Positions 6,240-13,602 of a stretch of DNA of 14,722 bases are shown one piece after another. Every line of letters starts with the position of its first letter. Within the stretch, counting starts at the first letter, position 1. The DNA is taken from contig CBHYLN010000135.1 in NCBI GenBank assembly GCA_966128725.1, forward strand, positions 1 through 14,722, given 5' to 3'. Source of the stretch: JAFDZV01 sp966128725 (lineage in GTDB: Bacteria > Bacteroidota > Ignavibacteria > OLB7). The translations under genes were made by a program, and so were the position numbers. The notes below the pieces were generated by a model, which saw only the letters and a program-made list of their open reading frames with translations, searched no databases and was not told the origin of the DNA.

Positions 6240-9200
6240 ATGAAGAAGAATGAAGATGGAACTCTTACGTTCAGTCCAACCGATCTCATTCAATTCGCGG
6301 CTTCACCGTTCGCATCGTGGATGGAACGGTATTATCTCGAAAGCCCCGGCATCGTACAGCCGGATGAGGATTCCGAGGACGCCAAACTAATCGTTCGAAT
6401 CGCCAACGAGCACGAGCGTTCAGTGCTCGAGAAGATGAGGACGTCCACGGAGTCCTTGGCGGAGATCTCGTCGAATGCAGTCGATGCCGAAGCAGCAACA
6501 AGGGCTGCGATCAGCGAGAATTGTCACGCTATCTACCAGGCCGTCCTGAATAGCGGGAGTTTCGCGGGAGTGGCGGATTTCCTCATGTTGTCGAACTCGA
6601 ACCGCTATCAGGTGTGGGATACCAAGCTCGCCCGGTCACCAAAACCGCAGTATGCCATCCAGTTATGCTGCTATTCGGAGATGTTATCGGCAATGACCGG
6701 AACCGTAATGCCGGAGAAATTCGGGATCATCCTTGGAACGCAGGACCGGATTGAATTCCGGATTGAGGATTTCATTCACTACTACCGGCACATCAAGGCA
6801 CGTTTCCTTGCCATGCAGAACGGCTTTTCCGGCACGCCGGAGGACCGCCCCGAACCGCTTGCCCATGCGGATCATGGTCACTGGTCGGGCGCCGCTCAAG
6901 ACTATTTCGAGGAGACGGATCATCTCGTGCGCGTTGCGGGCATCACGGTTGGCCAGATCAAGAAACTGAGGGCAGCCGGTATAACGACGATGACGGCGCT
7001 GGCCGGCGCATCCGCAACACCCGTTCCGAAGCTCGCGGCCGATACACGGAAGAAGTTGGCGGCCCAGGCCGACCTTCAGCGTAAAACACTCGCGGATCGG
7101 AAGAACAATCCCGACGCCAAGGCGCATTACGAGGTCCTACCATCTGCCGACGGCGCAGCGGCAGGTCTGGCTGCACTTCCCGCGGATCGTGACGCCGATG
7201 TTTTTTTCGATATGGAGGGGTACCCTCTGGTTCCAGGTGGCTTGGAGTACCTGTTCGGCGTCTGCACGAGATCCGATGGGTCGGACGCAGCATATCCCTT
7301 CCATGCCTGGTGGGCACACGACCGCAATGAAGAGAAAGCGGCATTCGAAGGCTTCATCGACTGGGTGTTCGATCGCTGGCGGAAGAACCCCGGCATGCAC
7401 ATCTATCACTACGCGCCCTACGAAGTCAGCGCGATCAGGCGCCTGAGTACACGACACGATACCCGGCAGCAGGAAGTGGACGATCTGCTGCGGAATGGGG
7501 TATTCGTCGATCTGTACCAGATCGTCCGGCACGGCCTCCGCATCGGTGAGGACAGCTATTCCATCAAGAAGGTGGAGCGCCTTTATCGCAACCAACGCGG
7601 TACCAGCGTCGCCAGTGCCGTCGACTCGATCGTCCAATATGCCAATTGGATGGCCTCCGGTGAACCGCGCGATATGGAGCGGAGCACGATCCTCACCGCC
7701 ATCCGCGACTACAACCGCGACGATTGCGCCTCGACGGCCGAATTGCTGGCCTGGATGCGCGATGTTGCGAAGGAGCACGGGATCGCGCCCGTGCAGACAA
7801 TGGCCACGGAGCCTACGGAGACGAGAGAGCCTCCGCCGGACGCCGTTACGCGACTCGAAACGGCAGAGCATCTCCGCGCAAAGAACGACCCGGTATCGAC
7901 CGTGCTGGCGGACATCATCGACTTTCATCGCAGGGAAGAAAAACCTATCTGGTGGCGCTTGTTCGACAGGAACGACAACTTGACCGACGACGAACTTCGC
8001 GACGATCCCGGATGTATTGCGGGAGTTATTGCCACTAGCGAGCCCACGCCCGAGAAACAATCGCTGGTGCAGGTGTACACGTTCGATCCAAACCAGGAAT
8101 GCAAACTGAGCGCCCGCGATGGAGCAGGTGTATGGTTCAAAGGCAGGTTGGATGCCAAGGTGACCCTTACAACGCTGGACACTGCAGCAGGCAGTTTGAG
8201 CGTGAAAATCGGCAAGAAAGGACTGAACGATAAGTTCGAAGGCAGTTTTCCGCAACGTGGATCGCTCCTCCCCGACGAACATGTCCCAGCAACGGCAATT
8301 CAGACTGCCTTGACCGAGGTTATCATCCAGAGCCTCACCGGCACTCTCCACCCGCCCGTTGCCGCGTTGTTGAATCGCACGGCGCCGGCGTCAACGATTC
8401 GGAACCCGAACGAATCGACCACCGATGCGGCGATTCGCATCACGACCGCCATGTCCAGCGGATGCCTCGTGATCCAGGGGCCCCCCGGCACCGGAAAAAC
8501 CTACACCGCCTCTCGCGTGATCAACGCCCTTGTCGCCACGGGCAAACGCGTCGGTGTTTCATCCAACAGCCGCAAGGCCGTGGCGAACCTCCTCGCGGCA
8601 TGTGATACGGCCGCGACCGAAGCAGGCACAGGCATTCAATGCCTCATGGTCGGCGCGGAGCCCGACGCTGCACTTACCGCCTCCAATCCGCACATCATCC
8701 AGGTTGCGAAGAACGCCGAGGGATTTGGGCAGTACAGCGGCGGCGTTGTCGGCGGCACCGCCTGGCTCTTCTGTCGCCCGGAATGGATCGGACAGCTCGA
8801 CTTCTTGTTCATCGACGAAGCCGGGCAGGTATCGCTGGCAAACACCGTGGCGATGTCTCGATGCGCGAACAATCTCGTGCTGCTCGGCGACCAGATGCAG
8901 CTCGAACAGCCGATTCAGGGCTCGCATCCCGGCGACTCAGGCCTTTCCGCGCTTCAGTACGCTCTCAAGGATATCACCGCCAGCGTGCCGGACTCGCCGG
9001 TTTTGCACGCCGTTGTTCCATCAGACTACGGCCTATTCCTCGGCGAGTCGCGCAGGATGCATCCGTCGGTCTGCGCGTTTATTTCCGAGAGCATCTACGA
9101 AAGGCGCCTCACGGCACACCCGGATTGCGCACATCAGCGCATCGCCGTTCCGGCACACACGAACGGTTTGATCGCCGTCGAAAGCGGCATCGTCTTCAGC

Positions 9201-9671
9201 GGCGTCGAGCACGACGGCAACGTGCAACAGAGCCCCGAAGAAGTCGATCGCGTAGTGGAGATCTGCAACGAGCTGATCGGCCGCCGGTTCACGGACAAGG
9301 CGGGAACCGTCAGACGCCTCGAGTTGCAGGACATACTCTTCATCGCCCCATACAATGCTCAGGTACGCGCGCTTCAGAGCAGGCTCCCGGCCGGTGCACG
9401 CGTTGGGAGCGTGGATCGATTCCAGGGACAGGAGGCGCCGGTGTGCATTCTCTCCTTCTGTTCCAGTTATGGTGAATATGGCTCGCGCGGCCTCGGGTTC
9501 ATTCTCAACCGCAACCGGGTGAACGTCGCCATATCGCGCGCGCAATGCCTTGCCGTGGTGGTCGCCGATCCGCGAATCGCCGGCGCAACGGCCGGCTCGC
9601 TGGAGGAAATGACCCTCATCAACCTCTTCTGCAAACTGGCAGCCGCAGCGACCGAACCGGCACCTCAATGA
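6240..9671 (+). CDS. TM0106-type RecB-like nuclease fused to SF1 (Dna2/UPF1-like) helicase
   Basis: This 1143-residue protein joins three enzymatic modules. First, a Cas4/RecB-like PDDEXK nuclease: D113 (GVADF), D127-T-K129, and Q141-L-C-C-Y145 (the QxxxY motif). A helix-hairpin-helix-like stretch follows (about 231-280). Second, an RNase H-fold DEDD exonuclease of the YprB type: D324-M-E326-G and YNRDDC (491-496). Third, an SF1 helicase: GPPGTGKT (747-754), Walker B FIDEAGQ (857-863), a GDQMQL motif, RRMHPSV, DRFQGQE and NRVNVAISRA (about 1092-1101). All key residues appear intact, so it should unwind and degrade DNA, or possibly RNA/DNA hybrids. The ATG at 6240 has GAGG 8 nt upstream. Its stop overlaps the DUF4391 start (ATGA), showing translational coupling. 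GC is lower than in neighbouring genes (43-62% in sampled lines), suggesting separate origin. Its role here is inferred: end processing or degradation of DNA cut by the restriction complex. Confidence 0.88.
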   Translation: MKKNEDGTLTFSPTDLIQFAASPFASWMERYYLESPGIVQPDEDSEDAKLIVRIANEHERSVLEKMRTSTESLAEISSNAVDAEAATRAAISENCHAIYQAVLNSGSFAGVADFLMLSNSNRYQVWDTKLARSPKPQYAIQLCCYSEMLSAMTGTVMPEKFGIILGTQDRIEFRIEDFIHYYRHIKARFLAMQNGFSGTPEDRPEPLAHADHGHWSGAAQDYFEETDHLVRVAGITVGQIKKLRAAGITTMTALAGASATPVPKLAADTRKKLAAQADLQRKTLADRKNNPDAKAHYEVLPSADGAAAGLAALPADRDADVFFDMEGYPLVPGGLEYLFGVCTRSDGSDAAYPFHAWWAHDRNEEKAAFEGFIDWVFDRWRKNPGMHIYHYAPYEVSAIRRLSTRHDTRQQEVDDLLRNGVFVDLYQIVRHGLRIGEDSYSIKKVERLYRNQRGTSVASAVDSIVQYANWMASGEPRDMERSTILTAIRDYNRDDCASTAELLAWMRDVAKEHGIAPVQTMATEPTETREPPPDAVTRLETAEHLRAKNDPVSTVLADIIDFHRREEKPIWWRLFDRNDNLTDDELRDDPGCIAGVIATSEPTPEKQSLVQVYTFDPNQECKLSARDGAGVWFKGRLDAKVTLTTLDTAAGSLSVKIGKKGLNDKFEGSFPQRGSLLPDEHVPATAIQTALTEVIIQSLTGTLHPPVAALLNRTAPASTIRNPNESTTDAAIRITTAMSSGCLVIQGPPGTGKTYTASRVINALVATGKRVGVSSNSRKAVANLLAACDTAATEAGTGIQCLMVGAEPDAALTASNPHIIQVAKNAEGFGQYSGGVVGGTAWLFCRPEWIGQLDFLFIDEAGQVSLANTVAMSRCANNLVLLGDQMQLEQPIQGSHPGDSGLSALQYALKDITASVPDSPVLHAVVPSDYGLFLGESRRMHPSVCAFISESIYERRLTAHPDCAHQRIAVPAHTNGLIAVESGIVFSGVEHDGNVQQSPEEVDRVVEICNELIGRRFTDKAGTVRRLELQDILFIAPYNAQVRALQSRLPAGARVGSVDRFQGQEAPVCILSFCSSYGEYGSRGLGFILNRNRVNVAISRAQCLAVVVADPRIAGATAGSLEEMTLINLFCKLAAAATEPAPQ

Positions 9672-10555
9672 CCACCCACGACGTCATCGCCGCGCTCCGG
9701 CTGCCGGAGGCTGCCCGCATCGACGTGCGCGTGGCCAAAGCGCTCCTGCTGGAGAATGCCGCGGCCACCGCCGCGGACCGCCGCCTGATCCGCGACGGCG
9801 TTGCCGCCCTGCGCTGGGCCGCCGTGCTGAAACCCGCCACCATCGGCATAGCCGAGCACCGCGACGACGAACGCGAGGTCGGCGAGATCCAACTACTCGT
9901 GCTCACGCCGGCGGCCGGTGCCGCCGCCGGGGCGCTGGCACACCTGGCCGAGCGGATCCATCGTGCCATCCCCTACCCGCTCCTGCTGCTGGCCGAGACC
10001 CCGTCCGGCCCCCTGCTTACGCTGTGCCACAAACGCCGCGACCGCGGCAATGCGGCGGGCACACCGGGCGCCGCCGTGCTCGACGGCCCCATCGTAACCG
10101 CCCGCCTGGGCGTGGGGGCTGCTGAGGGGCCGGGGGATGCGGCGCCCCCGGCCGAACGCGGGCGGGACGATCGGGAAGGAATGGTTGATCCCGACGGCGT
10201 GGCCGGCCCGGACGAGACGGGCGATCCCGGCACAACGATCGAACGCGCGTTCCTGGAGGCGCTGGCCCTGGAGCGCGCACCGCGCGCATCGCTGCTCGCG
10301 CTCTACGAGTGGTGGATCGATGCCGTGCACGCGCTGGACGCCGCGCGCATCACCGGCGCATTCGCAATGCCCACCGGGCCCCAGCGGGCGGCCGCGCGGC
10401 GCGAGGCCCTGCAACGCCACGCCGAATGCACCGCGCGCATCACCCGGCTGCAGAAGGCTGCCGCGCGCGAGCGCCAGATGGCCCGCCGCGTGGAACTCAA
10501 CGCCCAACTGGCCGCCGCGCGCACGGAACTGAAGCGTGCCGCCGCCGATCTCTGA
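9668..10555 (+). CDS. DUF4391-type protein of a type III restriction-modification locus
   Basis: The 295-residue product shows the marks I associate with DUF4391: ADRRLI (36-41), LKPATIGI (54-61), IHRAIPYPLLLL (97-108), YEWWIDAVHALDAARITGAF (213-232), and a C-terminal helical, probably coiled-coil part ending in ERQMARRVELN (268-278). The molecular role of the family is unknown to me; it is usually encoded next to a type III Mod gene, as here. The frame is open from 9545, but the ATG at 9668 is chosen because it overlaps the preceding stop (ATGA) and the family pattern begins there. A Gly/Pro/Asp-rich stretch (about 150-190) looks disordered and separates the two conserved halves. High GC contrasts with the upstream partner. 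A structural or assembly subunit of the Mod/Res/helicase complex is a guess. Confidence 0.8.
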   Translation: MTTHDVIAALRLPEAARIDVRVAKALLLENAAATAADRRLIRDGVAALRWAAVLKPATIGIAEHRDDEREVGEIQLLVLTPAAGAAAGALAHLAERIHRAIPYPLLLLAETPSGPLLTLCHKRRDRGNAAGTPGAAVLDGPIVTARLGVGAAEGPGDAAPPAERGRDDREGMVDPDGVAGPDETGDPGTTIERAFLEALALERAPRASLLALYEWWIDAVHALDAARITGAFAMPTGPQRAAARREALQRHAECTARITRLQKAAARERQMARRVELNAQLAAARTELKRAAADL

Positions 10556-10592
10556 GGCCCGCGCGCTCCGCCCCCCAACCCCGCCGCCGGCG

Positions 10593-10600
10593 TATCTTTG
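10593..10600 (+). promoter_or_regulatory. -7 box TATCTTTG before the mod leader
   Basis: TATCTTTG is an exact match to TAnnTTTG, 38 bp after the DUF4391 stop. No clear -33 TTG is seen. If used, transcription starts near 10607 and gives a leader of about 465 nt before the mod ATG, containing both palindromes and the CT tract. An in-frame ATG at 10611 is discussed under the CT-tract finding. Confidence 0.45.
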
Positions 10601-10740
10601 CGCGCCGACAATGAGCAATTGGCCGGGGGATGCCGGCCCACAATGCGCCGCACCCACGGGGCGTTGGTACCCGCCAACACGAGGTGGACACACCCCTCGT
10701 AGGTCCGCCCCGCGTGGGTCCGCCCCGCTCCGGGCGTACG

Positions 10741-10802
10741 CCCGAGGCCACGGACGGCACGCCCCACGGGGCACCCGAACCTGTACACCCGAGTATACAG
10801 CC
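10741..10802 (+). repeat. Leader direct repeat, copy 1
   Basis: About 62 bp recur at 10855-10916 with a constant offset of 114 bp, no gaps and roughly a dozen mismatches. The best-kept part is the GAACCTGTACA...GTATACA end that carries the 18-bp palindrome. Just upstream a short tandem GGTCCGCCCCGC occurs at 10702-10713 and 10717-10728. The 517-bp gap 10556-11072 contains no credible separate gene. Confidence 0.75.
10782..10799 (+). promoter_or_regulatory. 18-bp palindrome, site 1 (mod leader)
   Basis: TGTACACCCGAGTATACA: arms TGTACAC and GTATACA are complementary at 6 of 7 positions around a 4-nt centre. The same layout recurs at 10896-10913 and 13254-13271. It is a plausible operator for a dimeric regulator; no regulator gene is in the window. 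Confidence 0.5.
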
Positions 10803-10854
10803 ATCCGGCATGTGCCTTCGTGGCCGCGGGGGTGCACCCCACATTCGCCCGGGG

Positions 10855-10916
10855 CCCGAGGCTACGAACGGTACGCCGCACGGCACGCGCGAACCTGTAC
10901 ATCCAAGTATACACCC
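10855..10916 (+). repeat. Leader direct repeat, copy 2
   Basis: Second copy of the block at 10741-10802, more diverged at its 5' half and well kept around the palindrome. That pattern fits selection on the palindrome rather than on the whole block. Confidence 0.75.
10896..10913 (+). promoter_or_regulatory. 18-bp palindrome, site 2 (mod leader)
   Basis: TGTACATCCAAGTATACA: the right arm is identical to the other two sites and the left arm differs at two of seven symmetric positions. It lies 114 bp from site 1 and about 160 bp before the mod ATG. Confidence 0.5.
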
Positions 10917-11035
10917 TCGCGTCATTCGCGCCTTCGCGGCCCACGTTGTCCGCGAGTTTTATCCCGGACCCCGGAGGCATCGGCTGCTCCCGGAATGGGC
11001 CGCGCGCCAATGCCCGGCACGCTCCCCGCCGGCCG

Positions 11036-11059
11036 TTTCTCTTTCTTTCTCTCTCTCTC
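11036..11059 (+). repeat. Homopyrimidine tract with (TC)6 before mod
   Basis: Twenty-four consecutive pyrimidines end in six TC units (11048-11059), 13 nt before the mod ATG. It occupies the place where a Shine-Dalgarno sequence would be; none is present. Short dinucleotide repeats are prone to slippage, and mod genes of type III systems are well-known phase-variable genes, though usually through repeats inside the coding part. Confidence 0.75.
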
Positions 11060-11072
11060 GAATCCCGCACAT

Positions 11073-13208
11073 ATGAAGAAGCTGACCGCGAACGACCCCG
11101 AAACCCGCTCCGCCGACATCGTGGCGGAGAACATCGCCCACCTGCAGACGCTCTTCCCGGAGGCGTTCACCGAGGGGAGGATCGATTTCGACGTCCTGCG
11201 GCAACTGCTGGGCGCGGCCGTGGACGAGCGCGAGGAGAAATACGGCATGAACTGGCTCGGCAAACGCGCCGCGGGGCGCCGGGCCCTTACGCCCAGCGCC
11301 GCCACCCTGCGCCCCGCCCCCGAGGAGAGCGTGGACTGGGACACCACGGGCAACCTGATGATCGAGGGCGACAACCTGGAGGCCCTGAAGCTCCTGCAAA
11401 AGAGCTACGCCGGGAAAGTGAAGCTGATCTACATCGACCCCCCCTACAACACCGGCAAGGACTTCGTGTACCCGGACAAGTTCCAGGACACCATCGGCAA
11501 CTACCTGGAGCTCACCGGCCAGAGTGAGGCCGGCGGCCGCCTGACCAGCAACCCCGAAACCAGCGGGCGCTTCCACACCGACTGGCTGAACATGATGTAC
11601 CCGCGGTTGAAGGTTGCGAGGGAGTTGTTGAAGGAGGACGGGGTGATATTCGCCAGTATCGATGATCGTGAGGTTGCGCACTTACGCATGCTCTTCGACG
11701 AAGTGTTCGGCGAGGAGAATTTCATTGGATCGCTAGTTTGGAAAGGGGCGACAGATAATAACCCGAGCAGAATAGCAATAGAACACGAGTATATTTTGTG
11801 CTTCTGTCGGTCCAAGGACGCAGTCAGCCCAACTTGGAAAAATTTATTGAACGACGCAAAATCCCTGCTTATATCTGAATACAATCGGCTCGCAAACGAC
11901 ACGAATTTATCGAGCGACGAGATTCAGAATGCGATTCGCTCTTTCATTCGAAAGAATCGCGACTCACTTGCGGCAATAACGCACTACGATCGGGTTGATA
12001 GCAACGGCTTATACACTGGAAGCCGCAAAGTACACAACCCAAAGCCCGGAGGCTACATCTACGACATCATACACCCTAGGACAGGGGAGACCTGCGTCCC
12101 GCCAATTAATGGCTATCGCTATCCAAAGGATCGTATGGATGAACTCATTGCGAATGGCAGAGTGCTATTTGGAGACGATCATCAGCAAATTATTCAAATC
12201 AAAGAATATCTTTCTGATTTTCAAGGAAAATTATCCAGCGTCATCCATTTAGATAGCCGCACTGGATCAAATGAAATGAACGCTCTTTTTGGAGTCCAGA
12301 AGTTATTCTCAAACCCCAAGCCAACACTGTTACTTAAGAGTATTTTCGAATTCGTACTACAGTCAAACGACTGCGTCCTCGACTTCTTCGCAGGCTCCGG
12401 CACCACAGGGCACGCGGTGATGGCGCAGAACGCCGTTGACGGCGGGAATCGCCGATACATCCTTGTGCAGATCCCGGAGCCGCTGGACCCCGCGCACAAG
12501 GATCAGAAGGTAGCGGCCGAATTCTGCGACGCGCTCGGCAAGCCCCGTACCATCGCCGAGCTGACCAAGGAACGCCTCCGCCGCGCGGGCGCGAAGGCCC
12601 GCGCCGCGTGGGCGGAGGAGCAGGCGAAGAAGGCCGCCGAGCTCTTCGACGCGAGCGGCGCCGCCGCCGCTGATGCTGCCGCACCCACCCCGCCGGACAC
12701 CGGCTTCCGGGTTTTCCGGCTGGACCGCTCCAACATCCGCGCCTGGGCGCCGGACGCGGACGACCTGGCCGGCACGTTGCTGGAACACACCGAGCACATC
12801 CTCCCCGGCCGCACCGAGGCGGATATCCTGTACGAACTGCTCCTGAAGCTGGGGCTGGATCTCTGCGTGCCCATCGAGCGCTTCGCGGTGCCGGCTGCAG
12901 GCGCAACCGCAGGCGGTAAGCCCCCTCGCTCCGATGGCAAGGCCCGCCGCTCCGCCCAGACCGGCGGCGACAGCCACACCGTGCACGTCATCGGCGGCGG
13001 CATGTTGATCGTCTGCCTCTCCGAGCGCATCGCCCGCGAGGATGCCGAGCCCCTGGCCCTGGCCATCGCCGAACGGCACGCCGCCCTGGCCCCCGCCGGC
13101 GACGCCACGGTGGTCTTCCGCGACAGCGCCTTCGCCGACGATGTGGCAAAAACCAATATCGCGGCCATCCTGACCCAGCACGGCCTGGCCACCGTGCGCA
13201 GCCTGTGA
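11073..13208 (+). CDS. Type III restriction-modification DNA methyltransferase (Mod)
   Basis: The 711-residue product is a beta-class N6-adenine (or N4-cytosine) methyltransferase: DPPYNTGKDF (motif IV, 122-131) precedes the SAM-binding DFFAGSGTTG (motif I, 437-446), with the target recognition domain between. The C-terminus (VVFRDSAFADDVAKTN...QHGL) is typical of type III Mod. It should recognise and methylate the system's site and guide Res. The frame is open back to 10536, but the upstream part is not protein-like, and MKKLTANDPETRSADIVAENIAHL is a normal Mod beginning, so ATG 11073 is chosen. Residues about 221-431 are encoded by much AT-richer DNA (two sampled lines 28% and 38% GC) than both flanks, a sign of exchanged target recognition domain. 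Ala/Pro-rich linkers lie near 529-545 and 608-632. Confidence 0.93.
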   Translation: MKKLTANDPETRSADIVAENIAHLQTLFPEAFTEGRIDFDVLRQLLGAAVDEREEKYGMNWLGKRAAGRRALTPSAATLRPAPEESVDWDTTGNLMIEGDNLEALKLLQKSYAGKVKLIYIDPPYNTGKDFVYPDKFQDTIGNYLELTGQSEAGGRLTSNPETSGRFHTDWLNMMYPRLKVARELLKEDGVIFASIDDREVAHLRMLFDEVFGEENFIGSLVWKGATDNNPSRIAIEHEYILCFCRSKDAVSPTWKNLLNDAKSLLISEYNRLANDTNLSSDEIQNAIRSFIRKNRDSLAAITHYDRVDSNGLYTGSRKVHNPKPGGYIYDIIHPRTGETCVPPINGYRYPKDRMDELIANGRVLFGDDHQQIIQIKEYLSDFQGKLSSVIHLDSRTGSNEMNALFGVQKLFSNPKPTLLLKSIFEFVLQSNDCVLDFFAGSGTTGHAVMAQNAVDGGNRRYILVQIPEPLDPAHKDQKVAAEFCDALGKPRTIAELTKERLRRAGAKARAAWAEEQAKKAAELFDASGAAAADAAAPTPPDTGFRVFRLDRSNIRAWAPDADDLAGTLLEHTEHILPGRTEADILYELLLKLGLDLCVPIERFAVPAAGATAGGKPPRSDGKARRSAQTGGDSHTVHVIGGGMLIVCLSERIAREDAEPLALAIAERHAALAPAGDATVVFRDSAFADDVAKTNIAAILTQHGLATVRSL

Positions 13209-13253
13209 TGCAATTCTCCGTTCCTAATTTCTAATTCCCAACTCGCGCCGGCC

Positions 13254-13271
13254 TGTATATTCGCGTATACA
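13254..13271 (+). promoter_or_regulatory. 18-bp palindrome, site 3 (res leader)
   Basis: TGTATATTCGCGTATACA: arms TGTATAT and GTATACA match symmetrically at 6 of 7 positions. It shares TGTA and GTATACA with the two sites before mod at identical spacing. It contains TATATTCG (13256-13263), one mismatch from TAnnTTTG, so a repressor bound here would cover a possible -7 box. It lies 46 bp after the mod stop, behind a short AT-rich stretch. Confidence 0.5.
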
Positions 13272-13336
13272 ACCAACGCGCACGCTGATGACATGTGCAC
13301 GCCGGCAAACACGATCAACAAGCGCACGCTGAAGAC

Positions 13337-13546
13337 GTGCGCCTACGCATACGCCGATATCGCTGTTTGGCGCGATGGTTTCCGATACCCGACCGGCGTG
13401 CGCCTACCCATACGCCGATATCGCCCTTTGGCGCGATGGTTTCCGATACCCGACCGGCGTGCGCCTACCCATACGCCGATATCGCCCTTTGGCGCGATGG
13501 TTTCCGATACCCGACCGGCGTGCGCCTACCCATACGCCGATGTCGC
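13337..13546 (+). repeat. 61-bp tandem repeat, about 3.4 copies, before res
   Basis: Units begin at 13337, 13398, 13459 and 13520 (the last partial). Units 2 and 3 are essentially identical; unit 1 differs at a few bases. Each boundary carries CGGCGT and ACGCCG arms (6-bp stem, 12-nt loop), and each full unit has an inner GCC-CTTT-GGC type hairpin and the palindrome CGATATCG. The period is not a multiple of three, so it is not a coding repeat. Before it, GCGCACGCTGA occurs twice (13278-13288, 13322-13332). The 394-bp gap holds no credible gene. Confidence 0.9.
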
Positions 13547-13558
13547 CGAATGAACTGC

Positions 13559-13600
13559 ACGCATAACGCTTCACGCTGAACGCATAACGCATACACGCGC
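13559..13600 (+). repeat. 21-bp tandem repeat just before res
   Basis: ACGCATAACGC occurs at 13559-13569 and 13580-13590, giving two 21-bp units that end almost at the res ATG (13603). They lie where the ribosome would bind, and no Shine-Dalgarno sequence is present. Confidence 0.6.
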
Positions 13601-13602
13601 CC

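Noticed and set aside
10536..11072. N-terminal extension of Mod by up to 179 residues
   Set aside because: The translation is Arg/Pro/Ala-rich and unlike protein, spans direct repeats and the CT tract, and normal Mod sequence begins at the ATG at 11073. Kept only as a hypothesis under the switch finding.
13337..13546. CRISPR array
   Set aside because: The 61-bp units abut directly with no unique spacers, and no cas genes are present.
13293..13579. Repetitive 60-94-residue frames across the 61-bp repeat
   Set aside because: The period is not divisible by three, so all three frames yield the same peptide string in rotation; this is a by-product of the DNA repeat.
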